Part shown: piece after piece, positions 24,808 to 33,724 of the stretch
How positions within the stretch are numbered: the first letter of the stretch is position 1
How the letters are laid out: every line of letters starts with the position of its first letter
DNA from: Thermoleophilia bacterium
GTDB taxonomy: Bacteria; Actinomycetota; Thermoleophilia; Miltoncostaeales; Miltoncostaeaceae
Direction: 5' to 3'
Assembly (NCBI GenBank): GCA_028285405.1
Contig: JANQPH010000040.1
Location: 1-52,104, forward strand
Length of the DNA stretch: 52,104 nucleotides
Translations under genes and position numbers: made by a program
The notes under the pieces: generated by a model
Databases searched by the model: none
What the model saw: the letters and a program-made list of their open reading frames with translations, nothing else
What the model was told of the DNA's origin: nothing

Positions 24808-25227
24808 TCAGCGGCTGACCAGCTCCACGACCGGGATCGTGCGGTCGGTGTTCTCCTGGTACTCGGCGAACTGCGGCACGGCTCGCGCGTTGTCCGCGTA
24901 GACCCGATCCCGCTCGGCGGGCTCCAGGACGACCGCCCGGGCCGTCTTGGTCTCGGTGCCCTGCTCGTAGGTCACATCGGGGTTGGCGACGATGTTGTGG
25001 AACCAGTCCGGGTTGTCCGGCGCGCCGCCCTTCGAGGCGAAGATGAAGAGCCGGTCACCCTCCTGGCGGCACATCAGCGGCGAGATGCGCTCTTTGCCGC
25101 TCTTTCGGCCCGTCGTGTGGAGCAGGATGAGGGGGGCGCCCTCGAACATGCCGCCGACCTTGCCCCCGTTGGCCCGGAACTCCTCGATGATCGGCTGGTT
25201 GAAGGCGTTGAAGTCGATCTCGCTCAT
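24808..25227 (-). CDS. Deazaflavin (F420)-dependent nitroreductase-family protein
   Basis: 139-aa split-barrel protein of the Ddn/DUF385 type. Motifs: LILLHTTGRKSGKERISPLM, DRLFIFASKGGAPDNPDWFHN, and ANPDVTYEQGTET. Members use reduced F420 to reduce quinones or nitro compounds, so the host probably makes F420. ATG 25227 has GGGAG 9 nt upstream. The frame is open further upstream, but that part shows no family similarity. Divergent from the nitroreductase gene at 25363. Confidence 0.88.
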   Translation of the reverse strand: MSEIDFNAFNQPIIEEFRANGGKVGGMFEGAPLILLHTTGRKSGKERISPLMCRQEGDRLFIFASKGGAPDNPDWFHNIVANPDVTYEQGTETKTARAVVLEPAERDRVYADNARAVPQFAEYQENTDRTIPVVELVSR

Positions 25228-25362
25228 CTTGTGCTCCCAAAGTGGTGGCCGTCCGCGAGATGATTGCACCGTGGCGGGACCTGTTCAGGCCACCGCCGAA
25301 CAATCGGCCGAGGCGCCGGCCGGACCTCGATCGGTGCCTCGCCACCACGAGCGGAGGGCGAG

Positions 25363-26022
25363 ATGGACGTCGAGGAGGCAATCAAGAAGCGGCGGGCGGT
25401 GCGCACGTACACCGACACGCCGATTCCCGACGAGGTGCTCGACCGGGTGCTGCGCCTGGCGCTGCGGGCGCCCACGGGCGGTGGCGCCCAGGCGTGGGCG
25501 CTCATGCTCGTCAAGGACCCGGACAAGCGGCTCGAGATCGCGGAGCTGATCATCCGCGGCGCGAGCCGGTACTTCCAGACGCTCCGGCCCAAGAAGGAGG
25601 GAACGACCGACGAGGAGCACGTCGCCTGGGCCAACGACTACGCCGAGACCGTCCTGTCGACGTACCGGGTCGCGCCGGCATGGATCCTCGCGCTGTACGT
25701 GCCGCGGTTCCCGTATCCGCCGGAGATGGCCGAAGGCGGTTACCTGGACGACGTGATCTCGGTCTCGTTCGCGGTCCAGAACATGATGCTCGTCGCGCGC
25801 GAGGAGGGGCTCGGCACCGTGCCGACGACGGCCTTCCAGCGCTACGAGAAGGATCGTCTGCGAGAGATCGTCGGCATCCCGCCCGAGGCGGACCCGATGA
25901 TCGTCACCCCGATCGGCTACCCCGAGAGCTTCCCCGAGGGGATGGCACCGGCCCTGAAGCGCAACTTCCAGGGCTGGAAGGCGCTCGTCCACGACGACAC
26001 GTACGGCAACACGCGCGCCTGA
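25363..26022 (+). CDS. Nitroreductase family protein (FMN-dependent)
   Basis: 219 aa. Opening AIKKRRAVRTYTDTPIPDEV, then LRLALRAPTGGGAQAWAL with the FMN phosphate-contacting residues, and later FAVQNMMLVAREEGLGTVPT and the terminal IGYPES. This is the standard flavin fold; the substrate is not predictable. ATG 25363 has GGAGGGCGAG just upstream. The 135-nt gap before it holds no gene. Confidence 0.9.
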   Translation: MDVEEAIKKRRAVRTYTDTPIPDEVLDRVLRLALRAPTGGGAQAWALMLVKDPDKRLEIAELIIRGASRYFQTLRPKKEGTTDEEHVAWANDYAETVLSTYRVAPAWILALYVPRFPYPPEMAEGGYLDDVISVSFAVQNMMLVAREEGLGTVPTTAFQRYEKDRLREIVGIPPEADPMIVTPIGYPESFPEGMAPALKRNFQGWKALVHDDTYGNTRA

Positions 26023-26045
26023 CCTACGACGGGCGCCAGAGCGGG

Positions 26046-26072
26046 CCTCCGCGCATCGCGCCGGCGCGGAGG
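26046..26072. terminator. 9-bp GC hairpin after the nitroreductase gene
   Basis: CCTCCGCGC and GCGCGGAGG pair perfectly around a 9-nt loop, 24 nt after the nitroreductase stop. No T-run follows, so it is a terminator-like structure rather than a proven terminator. Confidence 0.45.
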
Positions 26073-26131
26073 GCACGCCTCTCCTCGAGGAGCTCCCGCC
26101 GTTGCCGGCGGATGCTCGCGAGTACTGATCG

Positions 26132-27010
26132 GTGACCCGGATCTCCATCGCCGCGCTCGCCGCCATGGTGGGCGCGAGCGCCGTGTTCGGCGCGATCGGC
26201 GCGGTCGCGAGTCAGGTCGACATGCCTCCCGGCCAGCTGCTGCTGTTCCTGGTCGCCACGGCGGCGGTGCCCCTGGCGTTGGCGGGACCGCGCCTCGATC
26301 GCCCGGACCTTCCCCACCTCGGGTTGCGGGCGGTCGTCTTCCTCGGCGCGATCAACGCGTTCCAGATCGCCACCTATCTCGCCGGGCTGACCCTGGGCCC
26401 GGTGGGGCCGGTCGCCGCGCTCCACCTCTCGGTGCCCGTCGTCTACCTGGTGTGGGAGCTCGCGCGAGGGCAGCGGCGCCCCGACGTCCTTTCGCTCAGC
26501 GTACTCGCGCTCGCCGGGGCGGGAGCCGCGATCGCGGGGCTCTCGGAGGGCAGCGACAGCGGTGGGTCCGGGCCGATCATCGGCCTGATCCTCGCGGCGC
26601 TGTCGGCGATCGCCCTCGCCGTCTTCCTCGGATACGTCGCGGCGTGGGGCCGACATCGTCGCGTTCGCGGCGCGGCAGGTGGGATCCACCTGACGGGCGC
26701 GGTGCTGATGCTGCCCTCGCTCGCCTTCGGTGCGCCCACCCTGACGGAGGTCGGGCTCGCCGTGGCGTTGGGGGCGGTGCTGTGGGCTCCCGGCGTCCTG
26801 CTGCAGTGGTGGGCCGTGGCGCGGTTGCCGCGGGTGGTGTTCGGGACGCTCCTGCTCTTCGAGGCGGTGTTCACGGCGGTGATCGCCGCGATCGCGTTCG
26901 GGGAGGCGCTCTCGCCGCTCGTGGCGCTCGCCGTCGTTCTGATCATCGGCGCCGCGGCGATCGAGACCCGCCGGCGCGAGGGCGCGGTGGCCCAGCCGCA
27001 TCAGCCCTGA
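26132..27010 (+). CDS. EamA-family (DMT) transporter
   Basis: 292 aa with ten predicted TMs in two EamA halves (about 5-135 and 145-285). Typical elements are AINAFQIATYLAGLTLGPVGPVAAL at the end of half one and FGTLLLFEAVFTAVIAAIAFGEAL in half two. Substrate unknown (metabolite efflux is usual). GTG 26132 is the first start. Convergent with the DUF1269-like gene, overlapping it by 10 bp. Confidence 0.88.
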   Translation: MTRISIAALAAMVGASAVFGAIGAVASQVDMPPGQLLLFLVATAAVPLALAGPRLDRPDLPHLGLRAVVFLGAINAFQIATYLAGLTLGPVGPVAALHLSVPVVYLVWELARGQRRPDVLSLSVLALAGAGAAIAGLSEGSDSGGSGPIIGLILAALSAIALAVFLGYVAAWGRHRRVRGAAGGIHLTGAVLMLPSLAFGAPTLTEVGLAVALGAVLWAPGVLLQWWAVARLPRVVFGTLLLFEAVFTAVIAAIAFGEALSPLVALAVVLIIGAAAIETRRREGAVAQPHQP

Positions 27011-27510
27011 GCGGCCTGCCCCAGCTCGCGCAGGCGGGTGACCTGCTCGTCGCTGAGCGTGGTGCGCACGAGGCGCCCCCTCAGCTCGTCGGGGACGTGG
27101 CCGCTCAGCCAGGCGAGCTCCTCGACCTCGGCGGCGATGACCAGGGCGGAGCCGCCGTCTCTCAGCGACTCGCCCACCGCTTGGAGGAAGTCGTCGTCGA
27201 CGTCCTCGTGGTGGGTCGCCTCGTGGGCTCCGATGCCGCCACCGATCGCCAGGCCGGCGATCGCGCCGATCGGTCCGATCAGCGCTCCGACCACGCCGCC
27301 GATCAGGGCGCCGACCGCTCCGCCACCGAGTCGCTGCGAGACCTCCGGGGGTCCGATCGACGCATGGATCTGCCCCTCGTCGTCCACGGTGACGACGGCG
27401 ACCTCCTCGAGCGCGACCTGGTTGGCGTCCGACTGCTCGCGGAGGTACTCGGCGGCGTGCGCGGCGCCGTCGGCTGCCTCGTAGGCGATCGCGACGACTT
27501 CTGTCGACAT
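27001..27510 (-). CDS. DUF1269-like protein with glycine-zipper membrane segment
   Basis: 169 aa. The N-terminal soluble part (VVAIAYEAADGAAHAAEYL) and the basic-free VAVVTVDDEGQIH strand are DUF1269-like. A Gly-rich hydrophobic stretch follows (about 66-92, repeated GGxxGAxIG), and the C-terminal half has HEDVDDDFLQAVGESLRDG and an LVIAAEVEE strand. It shares this layout with the protein at 33725. ATG 27510 has GAGGGG just upstream. Function unknown. Confidence 0.78.
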   Translation of the reverse strand: MSTEVVAIAYEAADGAAHAAEYLREQSDANQVALEEVAVVTVDDEGQIHASIGPPEVSQRLGGGAVGALIGGVVGALIGPIGAIAGLAIGGGIGAHEATHHEDVDDDFLQAVGESLRDGGSALVIAAEVEELAWLSGHVPDELRGRLVRTTLSDEQVTRLRELGQAAQG

Positions 27511-27566
27511 TGGCCCCTCTTCGTTCGTGGTCCGCGAGAGGATAGCTCCGCAGCGGCGGCGTCCCG

Positions 27567-28778
27567 TCAGGCCAGCGCGCCGACCATCGTGAGCGCGGCG
27601 CGCGTGCGCACGATGGACTCCGCGGTTCCCGAGCGGGCGGACGCCCGCTCCGCCGGATCAGGCGCCGGTGGGTCGTCCTCGAGCCACGTCATCGGCGGTG
27701 ACTCGCAGCCCAGCTCGGCCGCCAGTGCCCGCCAGGCCTCCGGAACCCGATCGGCGACACGGAGTCCCGCCATCCTGATCGCCAGCAGCGCCCAGGCCCG
27801 CGGGGCGGCGCCGCAGAAGTAGTAGCCACCTCCGCCGTGGGCGACCCACCGCCCGCCCGTCAGGTCGAGCGACAGCTGGTCGAGCCGCGACCAGATCTGG
27901 GGATAGAGCGCCATCGTCGTGCGGTGGTGGGACAGCGGGTCGGCGTGGTGGTGGTCGACCCCGCACTGGGTGATCAGCAGATCCGGCTCGTAGGCGCGCA
28001 CGACCGGCAGGACGACCTGGTCGATCGCGGCGAGCCACTCCTCGTCTCCGGCGAACGGCGGCAGAGGGACGTTTGCCGCGGTGCCTGCGGCCCCGGGGCC
28101 ACCGGTCTCGCCGGCGAACCCCGACCCCGGAAAGAGATGCTTGCCGCTCTCGTGCACGGACACCGTCAGCACCCCGGGGTCCTCGTAGAACATCCACTGC
28201 GTGCCGTCTCCGTGGTGGACGTCGAGGTCGATGTAGGCGATCCGCTCGGCGCCGGCCGCCTTGGCCGCGGCGACCGAGACGGCGGTCTCGTTGTAGACCC
28301 CGAACCCGGACGCCGCGTTGGCGGTGCCGTGGTGCGACCCGCCGCCCGGCAGGAACGTGCGAGTCGCCGAGCCCGAGGCGACCCGTTCGGCGACGTGCCA
28401 CGCGGCGCCCGCGAGGTGGGCCGCGTCCTCGTGCATCTGGGAGTAGGCGCCGTTGTCGCCGCCGATGCCCCACTGGCGGGCATCCAGCCCGGCACCGAGC
28501 AGGGGGGTCGCCGAGAACCGCTGAATCGCCCGCACGAACGCCGGGGCGAAGATCTCCTCGAGCCGCTCGTCGGTGAGCGGGCTCGGTGTCGGCTCCAGCC
28601 GGATCGACGGGTCCACGAGCGCGCCGCTCTCCTCCAGGAGCGAGACGCAGAGGCGGTGCCGGCGCCCGTCCATCGGATGCTCGCCGGGCCACCGCATCCC
28701 GAGGCTGGCGTCCCACACCACCACCAGCGGGTCGTCGCCGCGTGCCGTGGCCGCCCCGCTGCTCGCGTCGCCGCTCAC
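27567..28778 (-). CDS. Histone deacetylase-family (AcuC-like) zinc hydrolase
   Basis: About 403 aa. HDAC-fold motifs: [18 protein letters not shown] with the catalytic His pair, [13 protein letters not shown] with zinc ligands Asp and His, and [13 protein letters not shown] with the second zinc-binding Asp. A Gly-rich [15 protein letters not shown] lies near the end, where the catalytic Tyr is expected. Bacterial members remove acetyl or related acyl groups from proteins or small amides (as AcuC does on acetyl-CoA synthetase). GTG 28778 is chosen; the frame extends upstream to 29024 with no family similarity. The VDHHH triplet is unusual against the common GxDxHxxDPL pattern. Confidence 0.85.
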   Translation of the reverse strand: MSGDASSGAATARGDDPLVVVWDASLGMRWPGEHPMDGRRHRLCVSLLEESGALVDPSIRLEPTPSPLTDERLEEIFAPAFVRAIQRFSATPLLGAGLDARQWGIGGDNGAYSQMHEDAAHLAGAAWHVAERVASGSATRTFLPGGGSHHGTANAASGFGVYNETAVSVAAAKAAGAERIAYIDLDVHHGDGTQWMFYEDPGVLTVSVHESGKHLFPGSGFAGETGGPGAAGTAANVPLPPFAGDEEWLAAIDQVVLPVVRAYEPDLLITQCGVDHHHADPLSHHRTTMALYPQIWSRLDQLSLDLTGGRWVAHGGGGYYFCGAAPRAWALLAIRMAGLRVADRVPEAWRALAAELGCESPPMTWLEDDPPAPDPAERASARSGTAESIVRTRAALTMVGALA

Positions 28779-28905
28779 GGGCCGATGGTCGCAGGCGGCA
28801 CCCCGATTGGGCCGTGGCCGGGCCGATCTCGGCCGAGTTCGCGTCGGGTGCTTCACCCAACGGTTACGGCGCCGGGTGGGGCCAAAGCGCGCCGGGGTGA
28901 TCCGA

Positions 28906-29004
28906 TACTGTGCTGCGCGCACTGGGGTCGGCCGTACAGACGGCCCCGGGCAGGGCCAGCGCTCGCGCCCCATCGCTCGAGCTCGAACGTTGAAGGAGAC
29001 TGCA
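28906..29004 (+). promoter_or_regulatory. cspA promoter -10 and long structured 5' leader
   Basis: TACTGT (28906-28911) fits a -10 and would give a leader of about 85 nt. The leader contains GGCCGT-ACAG-ACGGCC (28930-28945), a 6-bp perfect hairpin, and ends with the strong SD AAGGAGA at 28993-28999. Long leaders that change fold with temperature are typical of cold-shock genes. No convincing -35 seen. Confidence 0.5.
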
Positions 29005-29211
29005 GTGCCCGAAGGCGTCGTCAAGTGGTTCTCGGCTGAGAAGGGCTACGGGTTCATCACCCCCGACGAGGGCGGGAAGGACCTGTTCGTGCATTTCTCC
29101 GAGATCAGTGGGTCCGGGTTCCGGTCGCTCGAGGAAGGGCAGCGAGTTGCCTTCGAGGCCAAGGAGGGCGACAAGGGGCCCCAAGCCTCTGACGTCACCG
29201 TCATCGGCTAG
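29005..29211 (+). CDS. cspA: Cold-shock protein (CspA family)
   Basis: 68-aa single cold-shock domain that binds single-stranded nucleic acid. [19 protein letters not shown] carries RNP1 (KGYGFI) and DLFVHFSEI carries RNP2. GTG 29005 has the SD AAGGAGA 5 nt upstream and gives the normal length. Preceded by a long leader and followed by a strong hairpin. Confidence 0.97.
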   Translation: MPEGVVKWFSAEKGYGFITPDEGGKDLFVHFSEISGSGFRSLEEGQRVAFEAKEGDKGPQASDVTVIG

Positions 29212-29260
29212 GTCAGGGTGCGACGGCCTGCGCCCTCCCGCGGGGGCGTAGCGCTCCATC

Positions 29261-29284
29261 GGTCCGCGCCGGCGGGCGCGGACC
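29261..29284. terminator. 10-bp perfect hairpin after cspA
   Basis: GGTCCGCGCC-GGCG-GGCGCGGACC. The 10-bp stem and 4-nt loop lie 50 nt after the cspA stop; the following GTTCCATG has no T-run. In a genome this GC-rich it is the best terminator candidate for cspA. Confidence 0.6.
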
Positions 29285-29353
29285 GTTCCATGCGAGCCCG
29301 TTCGTGCTCAAAACCGGCGGACCTCGACTAGGGTCACCCGCCGGCATCACGGC

Positions 29354-32071
29354 ATGAGGCGCTCGACCGACACAGCCCAGAACGGCTCCCGACTGACGCG
29401 AGCGGTCGGGGTTGCGTCCATGCTCGGCGGGGTGCTCGCAGCGGGCGCGCTGGCAATGCCCGCCACGGCCCAGGAACCGATCGGCGAGTACTGGTTCCTG
29501 TTCGAGAGCCGCTTGCCGTCGGCGGTGAACGTCCAGACGACGTCGGGCCCCGACTGCTGGGCACTGTTCGAGCGGAGCTTCGCGCTTCCGGGCCGGATCG
29601 ACGAGGATCCCGGCACCGCGCTGCAGCGCGTGAGCGCGTGTGGCCCCGCCGCCGAGCAGCGACGGACGCTCGGGTTCTCGGCCGTCAGAGCGGGCGGTGC
29701 GCCGGTCCCCGGCCTCGGCGCGACGGTGGCGCTGCGCCCGGGCGACCCACCTCGTCTCGACGTTCCCCTGCGTCCGGACGGCACCCCGCGCTGGTCGCCG
29801 TTCCCAGGGGCCGCCGGCGGCGGTCTGGTGTGCGTGCGCTTCGCGCCGAGCATCGAGCGACGGGGAACGGTCGACATCAGCCGGACCGAGCTCTCGCGCG
29901 ATCCGCGCTGCGCGAACGTCGGTGCGCAACCCGGTGGCCTGCCGGCCGCGCAGCCGCGGGTCGCCGGCGAGTCGAGCGCTGTTGCCGACTTCCTCGCGGT
30001 TCTCGGTGACACCTGTCGGATCTGGGGCGGCGCCGGGTGCGCGCAGGCCGAGCGGCCCGGCGCCAGCGACCTGTCGGCGTTCACCGCGAGCACGCCGTTC
30101 GTCGGGGTGAACGACCTGGCCATCAGAGCGCCCGCGGAGGGCGTCTACCCCGACGCGGCGGTTCGCCAGCTGCGCTCGCGTGGTGGCCGGCTCTCGGTTC
30201 GGCTGCGCTCGCGCGAGCCGGTCGGGGGCACGAGCGTGACGACGACACTCCGAGGACAACGGGTCGGCGATCCGTCCGACGGTCCGGCGAGCGGTGCCGC
30301 GTGGCGGGTGACCGAGCGCCGGTGGACCGACGGCGAGACCCGGCCGGTGGCATACGACCTCGACTTCTCCAGCGGGGAGTCGGTCGAGCGGCGCGGGATC
30401 CGCCGCGTGCCGCTCACCGCCAACGTGGCCGCCAGCGGCCCGTCGGGCAGCTACGCCGTCCTGGCGGTCTCGACCGTCGCCGAGTCACGGCCGGTCTACG
30501 ACGCGGCGCTCGAGCTGGGCAGCGACGGGCGATCGGGGCACCCCGCCGATGCAGACAGGCCGCAGCTGCGCTCGCCGCTGGCCCGGCTGTCGGGCCTCAG
30601 CACCTCGGACGCCCAGAGCTGCGTCGGCTACCTGGCGGCCGCGTCTCGGGGATCGGGAGCGGGCGCGCGGGTGGACTTCAGCGTCGAGGACACGGCCTGG
30701 CGGCTGCAGCAGTCCGGGGCACCCCCGATCGCGGGGCTGACCGACCGGTTCCTCTCGGCGGCCGCCGGCTACTCCGGTACCCGGACCCAGTGCAAGGGGT
30801 TCGCGCGCTCGTTCGCGTCCGCCTGGGAATACGCGGCGACCGGGGTCGCGCAGGGGCGCCACACGCGGCGCTCGGCCGTGTGCGTCTACGCGCGACCGGG
30901 TGCGCCCAGGGCGCGGGTGTCCGGCCTGGCCGCTGGCGGCCGCGGGGCGGAGGCGACCCAGTCGGCGGGTTGCCCGGAACCGCTCGCCCAGACCGGCGAG
31001 GCGGCGTGGCTCGTCGTCCCCGGACCGGGCGGTGGTGTCCGTGGCACCGCCAACGGCGACTACATCACCGGAGACCGGCCCCGGGACGTCGACACGATCA
31101 CGGCGGCGGGCGGTGCCGACATCGTCCGCGGTGGCCCTCGTGCCGAGCGGGTGCTCGCGGGTCCGGGCGACGACGTGGTGAGCGGCGGCGGCGGCAACGA
31201 CGTCATCGACACCTCGAGCGGTGACGACAGCGCGGCCGGGGGGCCGGGGAACGACCGCATCACGGCTCAGGCCGGGACCAACCGTCTCGACGGAGGGCCA
31301 GGCGCGGACGTGCTCGTGAGTCGGGGCCGCGGGACCGACACGCTCTCGCTCGGCGGTGCCGGCAACGACCGCCTAGTCGCCTCGGGGTCCCGGACGAACA
31401 TGTGGGGTGGGCCCGGCAACGACGTCTACGACCTCCGCCGCGGTCGTGCCGAGACCGTCGAGCTGCCCGGGCAAGGGCGCGACACGATCCGCGCGTGGGT
31501 ATCGGCTCGTATGGCCCCGAACGTCGAGGTCCTGCGCCTGCAGGGGCGGCGCAAGCTGCGAGCGACGGGGACGTCGGGCCGGGACGTGATCATCGGCAAC
31601 CGGGGGCCCAACACGATCGACGGCGGCCCGGGGCGCGACCGCCTGATCGGAGGGCCCGGCGCCGACACGATCATCCTCGCCGGCTTCGGCTACGAGATCG
31701 CGACCGGCGGGCCGGGCCGCGACCGATTCGAGCTGCGCTCGACCCCGGTGACGGGCCCCCGGGGCGGCGGTCTCGAGCGCCCGCCGGTGCGGACCGCCCA
31801 CCGGATCACCGATTTCCGGGTGGGGCAGGATCGGCTGGTGCTGCGAGCCCGCGAGGTCGGACCCGAGGTTCTGGCGATCCGGGGTGCCCCCCGGATCGTG
31901 TCGGGGCCGGGCGCGGCGCCGTCAGAAGCCGCACCGACGATCGCCTTCGACACGCGCTCGAAGCTGGTGACCTACGACTCGGACGGGACCGGACCGAAGG
32001 CCGACATCGCGGTGGCCGTCCTTCCGGGGGTCGAGAGCCTCCCCGCCCAGGCCTTCGAGATTCGGCCCTGA
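29354..32071 (+). CDS. Secreted protein with RTX-like (hemolysin-type) calcium-binding repeats
   Basis: 905 aa. Sec signal peptide about 1-40 (VLAAGALAMPATAQ). Residues 41-560 are an unrecognised beta-rich region with several Cys pairs and no catalytic motif I know. Residues about 565-800 carry nonapeptide-like GGxGxDxLx repeats (GPGDDVVSGGGGNDVID; GGPGADVLVSRG; GGPGRDRLIGGPGADTI), which form calcium-binding beta rolls. The tail ends with DFRVGQDRLVLRA and a calcium-protease-like C-terminus. Many repeats are imperfect. A -10-like TAGGGT (29329-29334) lies 19 nt before ATG 29354. Likely a surface or extracellular protein. Confidence 0.85.
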   Translation: MRRSTDTAQNGSRLTRAVGVASMLGGVLAAGALAMPATAQEPIGEYWFLFESRLPSAVNVQTTSGPDCWALFERSFALPGRIDEDPGTALQRVSACGPAAEQRRTLGFSAVRAGGAPVPGLGATVALRPGDPPRLDVPLRPDGTPRWSPFPGAAGGGLVCVRFAPSIERRGTVDISRTELSRDPRCANVGAQPGGLPAAQPRVAGESSAVADFLAVLGDTCRIWGGAGCAQAERPGASDLSAFTASTPFVGVNDLAIRAPAEGVYPDAAVRQLRSRGGRLSVRLRSREPVGGTSVTTTLRGQRVGDPSDGPASGAAWRVTERRWTDGETRPVAYDLDFSSGESVERRGIRRVPLTANVAASGPSGSYAVLAVSTVAESRPVYDAALELGSDGRSGHPADADRPQLRSPLARLSGLSTSDAQSCVGYLAAASRGSGAGARVDFSVEDTAWRLQQSGAPPIAGLTDRFLSAAAGYSGTRTQCKGFARSFASAWEYAATGVAQGRHTRRSAVCVYARPGAPRARVSGLAAGGRGAEATQSAGCPEPLAQTGEAAWLVVPGPGGGVRGTANGDYITGDRPRDVDTITAAGGADIVRGGPRAERVLAGPGDDVVSGGGGNDVIDTSSGDDSAAGGPGNDRITAQAGTNRLDGGPGADVLVSRGRGTDTLSLGGAGNDRLVASGSRTNMWGGPGNDVYDLRRGRAETVELPGQGRDTIRAWVSARMAPNVEVLRLQGRRKLRATGTSGRDVIIGNRGPNTIDGGPGRDRLIGGPGADTIILAGFGYEIATGGPGRDRFELRSTPVTGPRGGGLERPPVRTAHRITDFRVGQDRLVLRAREVGPEVLAIRGAPRIVSGPGAAPSEAAPTIAFDTRSKLVTYDSDGTGPKADIAVAVLPGVESLPAQAFEIRP

Positions 32072-32090
32072 GCCGGCGGGGCGCCCGGCG

Positions 32091-32480
32091 TCAGCCCTCC
32101 ATGAGCCCGAACAGCGTGGCGGCGTCCCAGTAGACGCGCTCCTCGGCGACCGTGTCGCCGTCCATCTGCAGCACGCTCACTCCTGGGAGCTCGATGTCGC
32201 GACCGGTCGCCGCGAGCCCGGGGATGTCTCCCGTGTGCGTCCCCCGGTAGGTCCATTCGAGCGTCGTGACGTCGCCCGCGACGGTCATGCCGCGCACGTC
32301 GAGGGCGCAGTCGGGCACGGCGTCGATGTACGCCTGCGTGTGCGCCGCGATGGCCTGCCGGCCCACGAGCGTCGCCCCGGGTCTCGCGAACTCGATCCGG
32401 CGGCCGTCCTCGCGAAACGCCGCGGCGATGTCCGCTCCCGAGCGTGCGTTCCACGCGGCAACGAGTTGGTCAGCGCTCAT
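32091..32480 (-). CDS. SnoaL-like / NTF2-fold protein
   Basis: 129 aa. Helical start SADQLVAAWNARSGADIAAAF, then RIEFARPGATLVGRQAIAAH and strand-rich VTTLEWTYRGTHTGDIPG, PGVSVLQMDGDTVAEERVYWD. This is the ketosteroid isomerase-like cone fold; members are polyketide cyclases or of unknown role. ATG 32480 has GGAGTGACG directly upstream. Monocistronic and convergent with the RTX gene. Confidence 0.85.
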   Translation of the reverse strand: MSADQLVAAWNARSGADIAAAFREDGRRIEFARPGATLVGRQAIAAHTQAYIDAVPDCALDVRGMTVAGDVTTLEWTYRGTHTGDIPGLAATGRDIELPGVSVLQMDGDTVAEERVYWDAATLFGLMEG

Positions 32481-32639
32481 CGTCACTCCAGTGATCGGTG
32501 GACCCTCGATGCCGAACGTAGGCCTCGACCGATGGGCGCGACACTGTGGAAACCCACAGTCCCGGCCGGCGGTCGGCTCGGCCGGCACCGCTGCCCCCGA
32601 GCGTTCCGTCCGCCGAGGCATCCCGCCGGCCGGCGGCTC

Positions 32640-32645
32640 TATCCT
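32640..32645 (+). promoter_or_regulatory. -10-like TATCCT, leaderless type
   Basis: TATCCT ends 8 nt before GTG 32654. No SD is present between them, which supports this GTG as the start of the nitrilase gene. Confidence 0.45.
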
Positions 32646-32653
32646 TGCCGCCA

Positions 32654-33694
32654 GTGATCGAGGACGAGATGCGCGCTCCCGGCTTTCGGGAGCTGATGGA
32701 GGAGGGGGTCGGGAACCTCCGGACCGAGGAGGACTTCCTCGTCGTCGAGCGCACGTACGCGCAGGACCCGACGAAGATCTCGGTCGGCCTCGCGAACATC
32801 GCCGCCGAGGTGCCCGACATCGAGGCCAACAAGGCCAAGATCCTGCGGGCGCTCAAGGTCTTCAAGGAGCATGGGACCAACATCGCGGTCTTCCCGGAGT
32901 TCTGCCTGTCCGGCTACTTCTGGGACTCCGAGGAGTGCTGGGACTACATGGACGCCGCGGTGACCGAGAACCACCTCGACTGGCTCGAGGGCGAGGTGCG
33001 CCCGCTGCTCGACGAGACCTTCCGGGTCGTGGTGATGAACAACATCCGGCGCGGCCCGGGTCGCAAGTACTTCAACACGACGTTCCTGCTCGGGCATCAC
33101 CACGACCACGAGGTGCTGGACCCCGAGTTCACCTACAACAAGGTCTTCCTGCCGGGCATCGAGAAGCGGTTCACCGAGAGCGGGCGAGACGACCGGCTGG
33201 TGATCTCCAAGGACGACCGGGGCAGGGTCGGCTTCACCACCTGTTACGACTACCTCTTCCAGGATCTCCTGCGCGAGTACGTCATCGCGGACGACGTCCA
33301 GGCCATCATCGAGCTCGCCTCATGGCGAGGCGTGGCGACCCGCGACTATCCGGGCCTGAACGTTCGGACCGACCAGTACTACGGGCAGCTGTGGGACACG
33401 GTCATGGCCGCGAACTCCGCGATGAACCAGGTGTGGACGATCGCGTGCAACGCGGTGGGCCAGCACCCGGTCTCGGGTGCCCGGTTCTGGGGTGGCTCGG
33501 GCATCTGGGCTCCGTCGGGGATCAAGCTCGTCCAGGCGAGCCACTTCAACGAGGAGCTCCTGATCGTCCACAACATCGACTTCCGGGGCGCGCTCGCCAC
33601 CGAGAAGGCCGATTTCGACTACGAGTTCGACTTCCACGAGATCTACCGGCCGATGGAGGGGGGCCGGTCGTACACCCGCAATGTCGATTTCTGA
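32654..33694 (+). CDS. Carbon-nitrogen hydrolase (nitrilase superfamily)
   Basis: 346 aa. The Glu-Lys-Cys triad is visible: AVFPEFCLSGYFW (Glu), FTYNKVFLPG (Lys) and GRVGFTTCYDYLF (Cys). The family hydrolyses nitriles, amides or carbamoyl groups; the unusual HHHDHE and WDSEECWDYMD segments do not point to a known subfamily for me. The frame is open upstream to 32546, but GTG 32654 is chosen because of the -10-like box. Followed 30 nt later by the DUF1269 gene, probably in one transcript. Confidence 0.88.
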   Translation: MIEDEMRAPGFRELMEEGVGNLRTEEDFLVVERTYAQDPTKISVGLANIAAEVPDIEANKAKILRALKVFKEHGTNIAVFPEFCLSGYFWDSEECWDYMDAAVTENHLDWLEGEVRPLLDETFRVVVMNNIRRGPGRKYFNTTFLLGHHHDHEVLDPEFTYNKVFLPGIEKRFTESGRDDRLVISKDDRGRVGFTTCYDYLFQDLLREYVIADDVQAIIELASWRGVATRDYPGLNVRTDQYYGQLWDTVMAANSAMNQVWTIACNAVGQHPVSGARFWGGSGIWAPSGIKLVQASHFNEELLIVHNIDFRGALATEKADFDYEFDFHEIYRPMEGGRSYTRNVDF

Positions 33695-33724
33695 GATCGG
33701 CCAACCAGCAGGAGGGCGAGAGCG

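Noticed and set aside
31060-31720. Nucleotide-level repeats within the RTX gene as a possible CRISPR-like array
   Set aside because: Repeats are irregular, coding, and match the GGxGxD calcium repeat at protein level; there are no conserved direct repeats with unique spacers.
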